Below, piece after piece: positions 49,580 to 59,000 of a stretch of 64,000 bases of DNA. A model generated the notes under the pieces. It was given only the letters and a program-made list of their open reading frames with translations, was not told where the DNA came from and made no database searches. Source of the stretch: Streptomyces albireticuli (GTDB taxonomy: Bacteria > Actinomycetota > Actinomycetes > Streptomycetales > Streptomycetaceae); NCBI RefSeq assembly GCF_002192455.1, contig NZ_CP021744.1:5179501-5243500 (forward strand). Reading direction: 5' to 3'. Position 1 is the stretch's first letter; each line of letters opens with the position of its first letter. The position numbers and the translations under genes are program-made.

Positions 49580-50041
49580 GCCCCCGCACGCTAGGCAGCG
49601 CGCGGGGGCGCCGGGTCCGCTTCCCGCAAGCCCGGTGCGGTGGGCGCTCGCGCTGCTAACGTCGGTTCGTTCTGCGGAACTTCCGCCACTCGGACAACTC
49701 CACCGGCCGTCGGCGCGCCAACGCGCCCGGGTTTCACGGACGTTGATCCGGATTCCGCCGGTCCGTCCCCGGTCCCGCCCCGGGCGAACGTGTGCCCCTG
49801 GAGTGAACGGCTGTCCGTAAGGATGACGTGAGGCGTGTCCGCCCCGCCGGGGGCCTGTCCGGGTGCCCTCGGAGGGCGTCACCGGCCGCGTCCGGCGACA
49901 GCGCCGCACCGGCGGGGGAGGGCCGGAAGCGGCTCCGGTGGCCCGAGGGGCCGTGCGCCGGCCGGGGCGGCGGGTGCCTTCCGGCCAAGGCCCGCGGGGC
50001 CCGTGCCCCTCACCTCCGTGCGGGCCCTTCGGCCCCTGCGG
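49580..50041. other. Intergenic region between the redox operon and the leuS leader
   Basis: About 460 bp without a convincing gene. Open frames in its right half are Arg/Pro/Gly-rich and lack motifs. It contains the minus-strand promoter of the cytochrome gene at its left edge. Confidence 0.45.
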
Positions 50042-50047
50042 TAACCT
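50042..50047 (+). promoter_or_regulatory. Putative -10 box of the leuS leader transcript
   Basis: TAACCT is followed by six bases and the ATG of the 12-codon leader frame, consistent with a leaderless leader peptide. No strong -35 is visible. Confidence 0.5.
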
Positions 50048-50053
50048 GACCCC

Positions 50054-50092
50054 ATGCGTGCCGTACGCCTTCTGCTTAGCGGGCCGCGCTGA
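50054..50092 (+). CDS. Putative leuS leader peptide (MRAVRLLLSGPR)
   Basis: A 12-codon frame with three consecutive Leu codons, CTT CTG CTT. CTT is rare in this chromosome, where CTG and CTC dominate. It starts six bases after a TAACCT box and ends 121 bp before leuS, with hairpins in between. This arrangement is the hallmark of ribosome-mediated transcription attenuation responding to charged tRNA-Leu, fitting the downstream gene. Not experimentally shown to my knowledge. Confidence 0.6.
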   Translation: MRAVRLLLSGPR

Positions 50093-50158
50093 TCAGTACC
50101 GGCCGGTGAGATCCGGTCGGCATCGGCGCGGCGTCCCCTCCTGTGCGAGGGGCTTTTT
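50083..50158 (+). promoter_or_regulatory. Putative leuS attenuator (nested hairpins and terminator)
   Basis: GCCGCGC (50083-50089, overlapping the end of the leader frame) can pair with GCGCGGC (50126-50132), enclosing a CCGGCCGG/CCGGTCGG hairpin (50099-50120). Directly after comes the terminator CCCCTC/GAGGGG followed by CTTTTT (50135-50158). A ribosome stalled on the Leu codons would change pairing of the first arm. How that switches the terminator cannot be settled by eye. Confidence 0.5.
50135..50158 (+). terminator. Intrinsic terminator in the leuS leader
   Basis: CCCCTC, loop CTGTGC, GAGGGG, then CTTTTT. A T run after a hairpin is unusual for this chromosome, which makes a genuine intrinsic terminator upstream of a gene noteworthy. 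Confidence 0.65.
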
Positions 50159-50212
50159 CATTTCCGCGGATGCCCGCAGGTAGAGACGACGATCGATGGA
50201 GCTTTGAGGACG

Positions 50213-53101
50213 ATGAGCGAGACCAACACCGCCGCCGAGGTGGCTGCCCCGCACCGCTACACGGCCGCGCTGGCCGCTGACATCGAGGCACGCTGGCAGG
50301 ACTTCTGGGACGCCGACGGCACCTACGAGGCGCCCAACCCCAGCGGTGACCTGGCGGGCGACCCGGCGGTCGTCGCCCGGCCCAAGAAGTTCATCATGGA
50401 CATGTTCCCGTACCCCTCGGGCGCGGGCCTGCACGTCGGCCACCCGCTCGGCTACATCGCCACGGACGTCTACGCCCGCTACCACCGCATGACGGGCCAC
50501 AACGTCCTGCACACCCTCGGCTTCGACGCCTTCGGCCTGCCCGCCGAGCAGTACGCCGTGCAGACCGGCACCCACCCGCGGGTCTCCACCGAGGCCAACA
50601 TCGAGAACATGAAGGCACAGCTGCGGCGGCTGGGCCTGGGCCACGACAAGCGCCGGTCGTTCGAGACGATCGACCCGGAGTACTACAAGTGGACCCAGTG
50701 GATCTTCCTCCAGATCTTCAACTCCTGGTACGACGAGGACGCCGGGAAGGCCCGGCCGATCGCCGAGCTGGTGGCTCAGTTCGAGAGCGGTGAGCGCGCC
50801 GTCGACGGCGAGCGCCCCTGGAGCGAGCTGAGCGCCGCCGAGCGCTCCGAGGTCCTGGGCCGGTACCGCCTGGCCTACGCCTCCGACGCGCCGGTCAACT
50901 GGTGCCCCGGCCTGGGCACCGTCCTGGCCAACGAGGAGGTCACCGCCGACGGCCGCTCCGAGCGCGGCAACTTCCCCGTCTTCAAGTCCAAGCTGCGCCA
51001 GTGGAACATGCGGATCACCGCCTACGCGGACCGCCTGCTGGACGACCTGGACGCCCTGGACTGGCCCGAGGCCATCAAGCTCCAGCAGCGCAACTGGATC
51101 GGCCGCAGCGTCGGCGCCCGCGTCGACTTCCCCGTCGAGGGCCACCCGGACGCCAAGGTCACCGTCTTCACCACCCGCCAGGACACCCTCTTCGGCGCCA
51201 CCTACCTGGTCGTCGCCCCGGAGCACCAGCTGGTCGTCTCCGACGGGGAGAACGGCGGGATCGTCCCGGCCGCGTGGCCCGAGGGCACGCACGAGGACTG
51301 GACCGGCGGCCACGCCACCCCGGCCGACGCCGTCGCGGCCTACCGTAAGGAGGCCGCCGCCAAGTCCGACGTCGAGCGGCAGGCCGACGCCAAGGAGAAG
51401 ACCGGCGTCTTCACCGGCGCGTACGCGATCAACCCGGTCAGCGGCGCCCGGCTGCCCGTCTTCACCGCCGACTACGTCCTGATGGGCTACGGCACCGGCG
51501 CGATCATGGCCGTCCCGGCGCACGACAGCCGCGACTTCGCCTTCGCCCGCGCCTTCGACCTGCCGATGCGCTGCGTCGTCCGGCCGGCCGACGACCGCGG
51601 CACCGACCCGGCCACCTGGACCGAGTCCTTCGACTCCTACGACGCCGAGATCATCGACTCGGCCGGCCCGGACGTCTCCCTGGACGGCCTGGCCGTGCCC
51701 GAGGCGAAGGACCGGATGGCCGCGTGGCTGACCGAGCAGGGCATCGGCGAGGCGACCGTCAACTTCCGCCTGCGCGACTGGCTGTTCAGCCGCCAGCGCT
51801 ACTGGGGCGAGCCCTTCCCGATCGTCTACGACGAGGCCGGCGTCGCCCACCCGCTGCCCGAGTCGATGCTGCCGCTGGAGCTGCCCGAGGTCGAGGACTA
51901 CTCGCCGCGCACCTTCGACCCGGACGACGCCGACACCTCCCCCGAGACCCCCCTGTCCCGCAACGAGGACTGGGTCAACGTGGAGCTGGACCTGGGCGAC
52001 GGCGTCAAGCGCTACCGCCGCGAGACCAACACCATGCCCAACTGGGCCGGCTCCTGCTGGTACGAGCTGCGCTACCTGGACCCGCACAACAGCGAGCGCC
52101 TGGTCGCCGCCGACGCCGAGCAGTACTGGATGGGCCCGGGCGAGGGCCGGCCGCACGGCGGCGTCGACCTGTACGTCGGCGGTGCCGAGCACGCCGTCCT
52201 GCACCTGCTGTACGCCCGCTTCTGGTCCAAGGTCCTCTTCGACCTGGGGCACGTCTCCTCGGCCGAGCCGTTCCACAAGCTCTACAACCAGGGCATGATC
52301 CAGGCGTACGTCTACCGCGACGCCCGCGGCATCCCGGTGCCCGCCACCGAGGTGGAGGAGCGCGACGGCGCCTTCTACTACCAGGGCGAGAAGGTCAGCC
52401 GGCTGCTCGGCAAGATGGGCAAGTCCCTGAAGAACGCCGTCACGCCGGACGAGATCTGCGCCGAGTACGGCGCGGACACCCTGCGCCTGTACGAGATGGC
52501 CATGGGCCCGCTGGACGTCTCCCGCCCCTGGGACACCCGCGCCGTCGTCGGCCAGTACCGCCTGCTCCAGCGCCTGTGGCGCAACGTGGTCGACGAGGCC
52601 ACCGGCGAGGTCACGGTCGTCGACGCCGAGCCCGACGACGCCACCCTGCGCGCCCTGCACAAGGCCGTGGACGGCGTCGCCCAGGACATGGCGAACCTGC
52701 GCTTCAACACCGCCATCGCCAAGGTCACCGAGCTGAACAACTTCGTGACCAAGCTGAGCGAGGTCCCCCGGTCCGTCGCCGAGCGCATGGTCCTGCTCGT
52801 CGCGCCGCTGGCCCCGCACATCGCCGAGGAGCTGTGGCGCAAGCTGGGCCGCACCGGCTCGGTCGTCCACCAGGAGTTCCCCGTCGCCGACCCCGCCTAC
52901 CTGGTCGACGAGGCCGTGACCTGCGTCGTCCAGATCAAGGGCAAGGTCAAGGCGCGTCTGGAGGTGCCGCCGTCCATCTCCGACGAGGAGCTGGAGAAGG
53001 CCGCCCTGGCCGACCCGGCGGTCGTCGCGGCGCTGGGCGGCGCGGGCATCCGCAAGGTGATCGTCCGGGCGCCGAAGCTGGTGAACATCGTCCCCGCGTG
53101 A
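50213..53101 (+). CDS. leuS: Leucyl-tRNA synthetase
   Basis: A 962-residue class Ia synthetase. The HIGH signature is HVGH at 74-77 (YPSGAGLHVGH) and the KMSKS signature appears as KMGKS at 734-738, with Gly in place of the first Ser. The CP1 editing domain (about 240-440) includes the TRQDTLFGATYLV and GTGAIMAVPAHD motifs used to hydrolyse mischarged tRNA-Leu. The C-terminal domain binds the long variable arm. The ATG at 50213 is chosen over the TTG at 50204; GGAG lies 11 bases upstream. Expression is probably controlled by the leader described above. A strong hairpin follows the gene. Confidence 0.97.
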   Translation: MSETNTAAEVAAPHRYTAALAADIEARWQDFWDADGTYEAPNPSGDLAGDPAVVARPKKFIMDMFPYPSGAGLHVGHPLGYIATDVYARYHRMTGHNVLHTLGFDAFGLPAEQYAVQTGTHPRVSTEANIENMKAQLRRLGLGHDKRRSFETIDPEYYKWTQWIFLQIFNSWYDEDAGKARPIAELVAQFESGERAVDGERPWSELSAAERSEVLGRYRLAYASDAPVNWCPGLGTVLANEEVTADGRSERGNFPVFKSKLRQWNMRITAYADRLLDDLDALDWPEAIKLQQRNWIGRSVGARVDFPVEGHPDAKVTVFTTRQDTLFGATYLVVAPEHQLVVSDGENGGIVPAAWPEGTHEDWTGGHATPADAVAAYRKEAAAKSDVERQADAKEKTGVFTGAYAINPVSGARLPVFTADYVLMGYGTGAIMAVPAHDSRDFAFARAFDLPMRCVVRPADDRGTDPATWTESFDSYDAEIIDSAGPDVSLDGLAVPEAKDRMAAWLTEQGIGEATVNFRLRDWLFSRQRYWGEPFPIVYDEAGVAHPLPESMLPLELPEVEDYSPRTFDPDDADTSPETPLSRNEDWVNVELDLGDGVKRYRRETNTMPNWAGSCWYELRYLDPHNSERLVAADAEQYWMGPGEGRPHGGVDLYVGGAEHAVLHLLYARFWSKVLFDLGHVSSAEPFHKLYNQGMIQAYVYRDARGIPVPATEVEERDGAFYYQGEKVSRLLGKMGKSLKNAVTPDEICAEYGADTLRLYEMAMGPLDVSRPWDTRAVVGQYRLLQRLWRNVVDEATGEVTVVDAEPDDATLRALHKAVDGVAQDMANLRFNTAIAKVTELNNFVTKLSEVPRSVAERMVLLVAPLAPHIAEELWRKLGRTGSVVHQEFPVADPAYLVDEAVTCVVQIKGKVKARLEVPPSISDEELEKAALADPAVVAALGGAGIRKVIVRAPKLVNIVPA

Positions 53102-53190
53102 CGGCCTGCGGCCCGGGTGAGGGCCGCGCCGGTCCCGCCTGACGGAGGCGTGGGACGGCCGCGCCCCACGGGGTGAGGGTTTGTCCCTAC

Positions 53191-53229
53191 GGGCAGGTTG
53201 GGGGTTCCGCTGGAACCCCCGGCCTGCCC
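53191..53229 (+). terminator. Hairpin terminator after leuS
   Basis: GGGCAGGTTGGGGGTTCC pairs with GGAACCCCCGGCCTGCCC (G-U pairs in the middle) across a three-base loop, then TTTCC. It is about 90 bp past the leuS stop. Confidence 0.75.
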
Positions 53230-53324
53230 TTTCCGTTTACGGTGGAGAGGTACGCACGACCCCCGTCGGCCCGGGCGAACCCGCCGCATCCCGCCGAACC
53301 CCGCCGAATCGCTGAGGAGCGTTC

Positions 53325-54095
53325 ATGGAAGCCGTGGCCGTGATCGTCGCGCTGATCTTCGCGGTCCTCGTGGCACTCGGCGTGATCGCCACGGTCAAGA
53401 CCGTGCGCGCGGTCAAGCGCGGGGTCGACCGGACCGTCACGCAGGCCCGCCGGACCGTCGAGGACACCCGCCTGAAGGCGAGACAGTACGTCCAGCCCGG
53501 CGCGGCCGGTGAGGTCGCCCAGCTGCGCCTCTCGCTCCGCACGTCGATGCGCGCCACCCAGGAGGCGCTGCGCCTGGCCGCCCCCGAGGACGCCTCGCTC
53601 TCCGAGGCGCTCCAGCTCTTCGAGCGGCTCAGCGCCCACGGCCACGAGCTCGACGAGGAGCTGCGGCGCCTGGAGGCCGAGCCGGACCGGGAGCGGATCG
53701 CCGCCTGCCTGCCCGAGCTGCGCGAGCGCACGGAGCGCGTCCGGGAGTCGGCCGATTCCCTGCGGTGGGCGGCCCAGGACCGCGCCCGGCGCTTCGCCGA
53801 GGACGACCTGGAGGCGCTGAGCGGCCAGATCCGGATGGAGGCGGGGGCGCTGCGGCACTGGACGGTGGAGGAGCCGGAGGGCACGGCCCCGGCGGCCGGC
53901 CGGCCGGAGTCCGCCTCTTCCGGTCCGGCCGCGGGCCCCGCCGCCGACCGGGGCGCCGACCGCGCCGCCCGTCCGGAGACCGGGCCCGCGGCCGAGCAGG
54001 CGGCCGGCGAGCGTCCCGCGATCACCGGCGGCGCCGAGGCGTGGCAGCCCGGCTACTCCTGGCAGAAGGCCCGCCGCCCCGAGAGCACTACCTGA
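53325..54095 (+). CDS. Membrane-anchored coiled-coil protein (function unknown)
   Basis: A 256-residue protein with one N-terminal helix (about 3-25), a basic stretch, then long amphipathic, charged helices (about 30-190) of coiled-coil character, such as ELDEELRRLEAEPDRERIA, and an Ala/Pro-rich disordered tail. With the membrane helix first and no signal cleavage site obvious, most of the protein could be cytoplasmic, like a membrane-tethered scaffold. Not recognised as a named family. The ATG has GAGGAGC seven bases upstream. It lies between leuS and the DegV gene on the same strand. Confidence 0.75.
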   Translation: MEAVAVIVALIFAVLVALGVIATVKTVRAVKRGVDRTVTQARRTVEDTRLKARQYVQPGAAGEVAQLRLSLRTSMRATQEALRLAAPEDASLSEALQLFERLSAHGHELDEELRRLEAEPDRERIAACLPELRERTERVRESADSLRWAAQDRARRFAEDDLEALSGQIRMEAGALRHWTVEEPEGTAPAAGRPESASSGPAAGPAADRGADRAARPETGPAAEQAAGERPAITGGAEAWQPGYSWQKARRPESTT

Positions 54096-54175
54096 CGGCA
54101 CCGCCCGCTGTCCGGCCGTCCGGCCGGATGATCACGCGTACGGGGCCCGTACTGCCGTCGGAGCGCCCCGGCGGG

Positions 54176-54181
54176 TAACCT
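54176..54181 (+). promoter_or_regulatory. Putative -10 box of the DegV gene (leaderless)
   Basis: TAACCT followed by seven bases and the ATG at 54189, with no clear ribosome binding site. Confidence 0.5.
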
Positions 54182-54188
54182 CCGGAAC

Positions 54189-55034
54189 ATGTCCCGCCAC
54201 GTCGCTGTCGTCACCGATTCCACGGCCTATCTGCCGCAGCAGGCGATGCGGAGACACGGCATCACCGCCGTGCCGCTGACGGTCGTCCTGGGCGACGAGG
54301 CGCTGGAGGAGGGCACCGAGATCTCCGCCCGGTGCGTCGCGCAGGCCCTCCAGAAGCGCAGGCCGGTGACCACGTCGCGGCCCGCCCCCGAGGTCTTCGC
54401 GGCCACGTACCGCGCGGCGGCCGAGGCGGGCGCCGAGGGCATCGTCTCCCTGCACCTCTCCTCCGAGTTCTCCGGCACGTACGACGCGGCGGTCCTCGCG
54501 GCGCGCGAGGCCCCCGTGCCGGTGCGCGTCGTGGACACCGGGATGGTCGCCATGGCCCTGGGGTTCTGCGCGCTGGCCGCCGCGGAGACGGTGGAGGCGG
54601 GCGGCACGCTCGACGAGGCCGTCGCCGCCGCCGAGAAGCGGGCGCAGGGCACCGCGGCGTTCTTCTACGTCGACACGCTCGACTACCTGCGGCGCGGCGG
54701 CCGCATCGGCGCGGCGCAGGCGCTCCTGGGCTCGGCGCTCGCCGTCAAGCCGCTGCTCCAGCTCGACGGCGGCCGCATCGAGCTGCGCGAGAAGGTCCGC
54801 ACGGCGTCCAAGGCCATCGCTCGCCTGGAGGAGATCGCGGTCGAACGGGCCGCCGCCGCGCCCGTCGACATCGCCGTCCACCACCTGGCGGCGCCCGAGC
54901 GGGCGGCGCTCCTCGCGGAGCGGCTTCGGGAGCGGGTGCCGGGGCTGGTGGAGCTGCACGTCAGCGAGGTGGGGGCGGTCATCGGGGCGCACACGGGGCC
55001 GGGGCTGCTGGGCGTGGTGATCGCACCGCGGTAG
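54189..55034 (+). CDS. DegV family fatty-acid-binding protein
   Basis: A 281-residue cytoplasmic protein of the DegV/FakB type, which holds a fatty acid while a kinase (FakA) phosphorylates it. The signature VAVVTDSTAYLP opens the protein. TTSRPAPEVF and SLHLSSEFSGTYDAA form the lipid-headgroup pocket, and DTLDYLRRGGRIG with LLGSALAVKPLL is strongly conserved. No fakA partner is visible in this window. Its promoter appears to be its own. Confidence 0.92.
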   Translation: MSRHVAVVTDSTAYLPQQAMRRHGITAVPLTVVLGDEALEEGTEISARCVAQALQKRRPVTTSRPAPEVFAATYRAAAEAGAEGIVSLHLSSEFSGTYDAAVLAAREAPVPVRVVDTGMVAMALGFCALAAAETVEAGGTLDEAVAAAEKRAQGTAAFFYVDTLDYLRRGGRIGAAQALLGSALAVKPLLQLDGGRIELREKVRTASKAIARLEEIAVERAAAAPVDIAVHHLAAPERAALLAERLRERVPGLVELHVSEVGAVIGAHTGPGLLGVVIAPR

Positions 55035-55119
55035 GCCCCGTTCGGGTGGCGTGGTTATCCCCAACTCCCGGGTTTTCCACGGTTTTCGGGGCGCTTGAGC
55101 GGGGATGCGGGAACGCGCC

Positions 55120-55125
55120 TACGGT
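55120..55125 (+). promoter_or_regulatory. Putative -10 box of comEA (leaderless)
   Basis: TACGGT is followed by seven bases and the ATG at 55133; TTGAGC at 55095-55100 is a possible -35 at 19 bp spacing. Confidence 0.5.
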
Positions 55126-55132
55126 CGTCGTC

Positions 55133-56007
55133 ATGACCGATCGCCTCGCGACTGATCACTTCGACGGACCGGCGCCTGTGCCCGCCCTCTCCGGCGGCTC
55201 GCCGCGTGAACGCGCGGCGACGCTGTTCCCGGGGGTGCCCGCGCCCGTGCGCGACGGCCCGAGCCCGCCGGGCGGCGACGCGTACGGCCCCGATCCGGGC
55301 CGGGGCAGGGCCGGTTGGCGGTCGGCGCTGGGGGAGCGGCTGCCGCTGTGGGTGCGGCTGCGGTGCGGCATCGAACCGCGGACGCTGGCCGCACTGACGG
55401 TCGTGCTGGTCGCGGCGTGCGCGTTCGCCGTCCACCACTTCTGGGCGGGCCGCCCCGAGCCCGTACGCCCGCCGGACCGGCGGCTGCCGGCGGTGCCGGC
55501 GGCGGGGGCGGCTTCCGCGGATCCGACGGGCGCGCCGACGGCGGCTCGTACGGACGGGCCGTCCCGGAGCGCGGGCCTGGTCGTGGACGTGGCGGGCAAG
55601 GTGCTGCGGCCGGGGCTCCAGCGCCTGCCCACGGGGTCGCGGGTCGCGGACGCGCTGGAGGCGGCCGGGGGAGCCCGGCCGGGGACGGACACGACGGGTC
55701 TCAACCGGGCGCGGGTCCTCACCGACGGCGAACAGATCGTGGTGGGCGCCTCCCCGCCCGTTCCCCACCACCGGGCGGCCCGGCCCCACCCGGCGCACCG
55801 GGTACGCCTCCCGCCGGGCCGATCAGCCTCAACACCGCCACGGCCGAGCAGTTGGACGCCCTCCCGGGCGTCGGCCCGGTCCTCGCCCGGCACATCCTCG
55901 ACTACCGCGCCCAGCACGGCGGCTTCCGCTCGGTCGACGACCTCCGTCACGTCAACGGCATCGGCACCCGCCGCCTCACCGACCTCCGCCCCTTGGTACG
56001 ACCGTGA
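55133..56007 (+). pseudogene. comEA: comEA, DNA-uptake receptor, interrupted by an apparent -1 frameshift
   Basis: The first frame from the ATG at 55133 encodes a polar N-terminus, one transmembrane helix (about 84-103, TLAALTVVLVAACAFAVHHF) and an SLBB domain ending in LTDGEQIVVGAS. The expected helix-hairpin-helix DNA-binding domain (ISLNTATAEQLDALPGVGP through NGIGTRRLTDLRPLVRP) then continues in the frame one base back. The switch must occur between about 55741 and 55820, in a C/G-rich run, as if one base were missing. Frame one continues out of frame to 56143. Joined, the product would be a normal ComEA. The cause could be a real mutation, a sequencing error or, less likely, programmed frameshifting. 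The stop overlaps the comEC GTG. Confidence 0.8.
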
Positions 56008-59000
56008 GACGGCCGGTCGGAGGAACCTCGCGGCGGCCTGGGGGCGCGCCACGGCCGTCCCGGTCCGGTGGGACAGGGCGCGTCCGCCGGGTGCGGGTGG
56101 CGTCCGGCGGGGCGGCCGGGGCTGCGGGTCCGGACGGGGGTGAGGCGCGTCGCCCGGCGCGCGGGGGAGAGGAGGCCGAGGTGCTCGCCGCCCGGTGGAG
56201 GCGGGCACGCTCCCTCACCGGGCCGGCCGGTGGGGCCGGGCAGGCGCTGGGCGCTCGGTCGGTGGCGGGTGCGGGGCCGGTGGGTTCCGGTGCGGGGGTG
56301 GTCGGCGCGGGCGAGGGGCGGACGGCTCCGGCGGAGGGAAGGCAGGTGCTCGATTCGCGGCCGGCGGCGGACGCGGGGGCTAAGGGTTGGGCTACGGGTC
56401 CTCGCGCCGGGGTGGTCGGCGAGGGGCGAGCGGCCGTGGGGGAAGGTGGGCGACAACGCGGTTTCCCGCCGGTGGCGGGCGTGGATCCGGTGGGTCCCGG
56501 TGCCGGGGCCGCCGGTGAGGAGGAGGGGCGGGCAGCTGCGGGGGAGGGCGGGCAGGGGGTCGATCCGCGGTCGGCGGCGGAGGAGCCGGTGGGTGCCCGC
56601 GCCGGGGTGGTCGACGAGGACGAAGGGCGCGTAGCGGCCCCGGCCGGGGTGCCGCCGGTCGATCTTCGGCTGGCGGTGCCCGCCGCCGCGGCGTGGGCGG
56701 CCGCCGCCTGGGCGCTGACGGCGGGTGAGCGGATCGTCCTCACCCTGGCGGCGGTGGCCGTGGTCGGGGCCTGCGGGCTGGTCCTCCGGGCGTGGTGGAG
56801 CAGGCGGCCGGTGGAAGGGGCGTCGCCGGCCGGGTCCGGTCGGGCCGGTGCGGCCGTCGCGCTGGCCGCCGTGCTGCTGTGTGCCGTGGCCGGGGCGGTG
56901 GCCGGCACGCTGCGGGCCGCCGACACCCGTCGCGGCCCCCTCCCCGAGCTGGCGCGGCAGTACGGGGAGGCCACCGTCGACCTCACGGTGACCGCCGACC
57001 CCCGGGCCGCCCGCCCCCACGTCCGAGGCGCGGCGCGCGCCGCGCCCGCCGCCCTGGTCGAGGCGGAGGCCACCCGCGTGGTCACCTCACGGGGCGCGGC
57101 CCGCGTCCGCACCCCCGTCCTGGTGATCGCGGATCCGTCCTGGCTGGGGCTGCTCCCTCCACCCGGGTCCGGGTGGAGGGAAGGCTCGCCCCGCCCTCCC
57201 GCGAGGGCGACCGCGCCGCCGCCGTCGTACGGGCCGCGGGCCAGGGACCGCCCCGGATCGTCGAGCGGCCCACCACGCTCCAGCGCGCCGCCGGCCGGCT
57301 CCGCGCGGGACTGCGGGCGGCCACGGACGGTCTGGACCCGGACGCGCGGGCGCTCCTCCCCGGACTGGTCGTCGGCGACACCTCCCGTGTCCCGCCGGAC
57401 CTCGAAGACGCCTTCCGGGCCACGGATCTGACGCACCTGCTGGCCGTGTCCGGCAGCAACCTCGCGATCCTCATCGCCGTGCTGATCGGCCCGCCCCACC
57501 TCGCGGGGCGTGCCGAGCGCCGCGGCCTGGCCGCCCGGCTGGGCATCCCGCTGCGGCTGACGGCACTGCTGGGCGCGGGGCTCGCGCTGGGGTTCGTGGT
57601 CGTGTGCCGCCCGGAGCCGAGCGTGCTGCGGGCCGCCGCGTGCGGGCTCGTCACGCTGCTGGCCCTCGGCACCGGCCGGCGCCGCAGCCTGCTCCCGGCG
57701 CTCGCGGCGGCCGTCCTCCTGCTCGTGCTCTACGACCCCTGGCTCGCGCGCTCCTACGGCTTCCTGCTGTCCGTCCTGGCCACCGGCGCCCTGCTGACCC
57801 TCGCTCCCCGCTGGAGCGCGGCCCTGCGCCGCCGCGGGGTCCCGCCCAGGCTCGCGGAGGGGCTCGCCGCCGCGGCGGCCGCGCAGGCCGTGTGCGCCCC
57901 CGTGATCGTCGTGATCGCGGCGCGGGTGAGCCTGGTGGCCGTGCCGTGCAACCTCCTCGCCGAGGCGGCCGTGGCCCCCGCCACCGTGCTCGGCTTCGCC
58001 GCGCTCGCCGCCGCCCCGCTCGCCCCGCCCGTCGCGGAGGCCCTCGCCTGGCTCGCCGGCTGGCCCACGTCCTGGACGGCGGCCGTGGCCCGCACCGGAG
58101 CCGGCCTGCCCGGGGCCGAGCTGGAATGGCCGGGCGGCACACCGGGCGCCCTCCTCCTGGCCGCGACGCTCGCCGCGGCCGGGCTCGCCGCCCGGAGGAT
58201 CCTCCGCCGCCCATGGGTGTGCGCCGCCTGCGCCCTGCTCCTGCTGGTCGCGCTCGTCCGCCCGGCGCCGCTGACGAGGGCGGTCACCGGCTGGCCGCCG
58301 CCCGGCTGGAGGCTCGCCGTGTGCGCGGTGGGCCAGGGCGACGCGCTGGCACTGGCCGCGGGCGACGGCGCCGCCGTGGTCGTGGACACCGGCCCCGACC
58401 CGCGCGCCGTCGACGGGTGCCTGCGCGCCCTGGGCGTCGACCGCGTACCGCTCCTGATCCTCAGTCACTACCACGCGGACCACGTCGACGGACTGCCCGG
58501 CGTCCTCCGGGGCCGTGCCGTCGGGGCCATCGAGGCGACGCCGTACGCCCGGCCGCCGGGCCAGGCCGCGTTCGTACGCCGTCTGGCGGAGCGGGCCGGT
58601 ATCCCGGTCGTGGAATCCGTGCCGGGGGAGCGGCGGAGCCTCGGCGAGCTGTCCTGGGAGGTGCTGTGGCCCCCGCCGGTGGGAACCCCCTCCGTGGCCG
58701 AGGACGGGCCCAACGACGCCAGCCTGACCCTCCTCGTCCGCACCGCCGGCCTCACCCTCCTGCTCCCCGGCGACCTCGAACCGCCCGCGCAGCGCGCCCT
58801 GCTGGAGGCTCACCCCGCACTGCCCCCGGTGGACGTGCTCAAGGTCGCCCACCACGGCTCCTCCCACCAGGATCCCGACCTGATACGGAAGCTCCGGCCG
58901 CGGCTGGCTGTTGTTCCGGTCGGTGCCGGAAATCCGTACGGGCACCCGTCGCCGCGCACGGTCGACGCGCTCAGGTCCGGGGGCGCGGCCGTCCTGCGCA

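Noticed and set aside
49828..50049. Short Arg/Pro/Gly-rich open frames upstream of the leuS leader
   Set aside because: No ribosome binding site, no motif, overlapping in all frames; typical of non-coding high-GC DNA.
50093..52870. A 925-codon minus-strand frame opposite leuS
   Set aside because: Composition is dominated by Val, Gly, Asp and Ala with no motif; leuS occupies the same DNA with full family signatures.
55315..55740. Separate gene in the second comEA frame before the helix-hairpin-helix domain
   Set aside because: Its upstream part is low-complexity shadow of the real first frame; only the part from about 55800 on is protein-like, which indicates a frameshift, not two genes.
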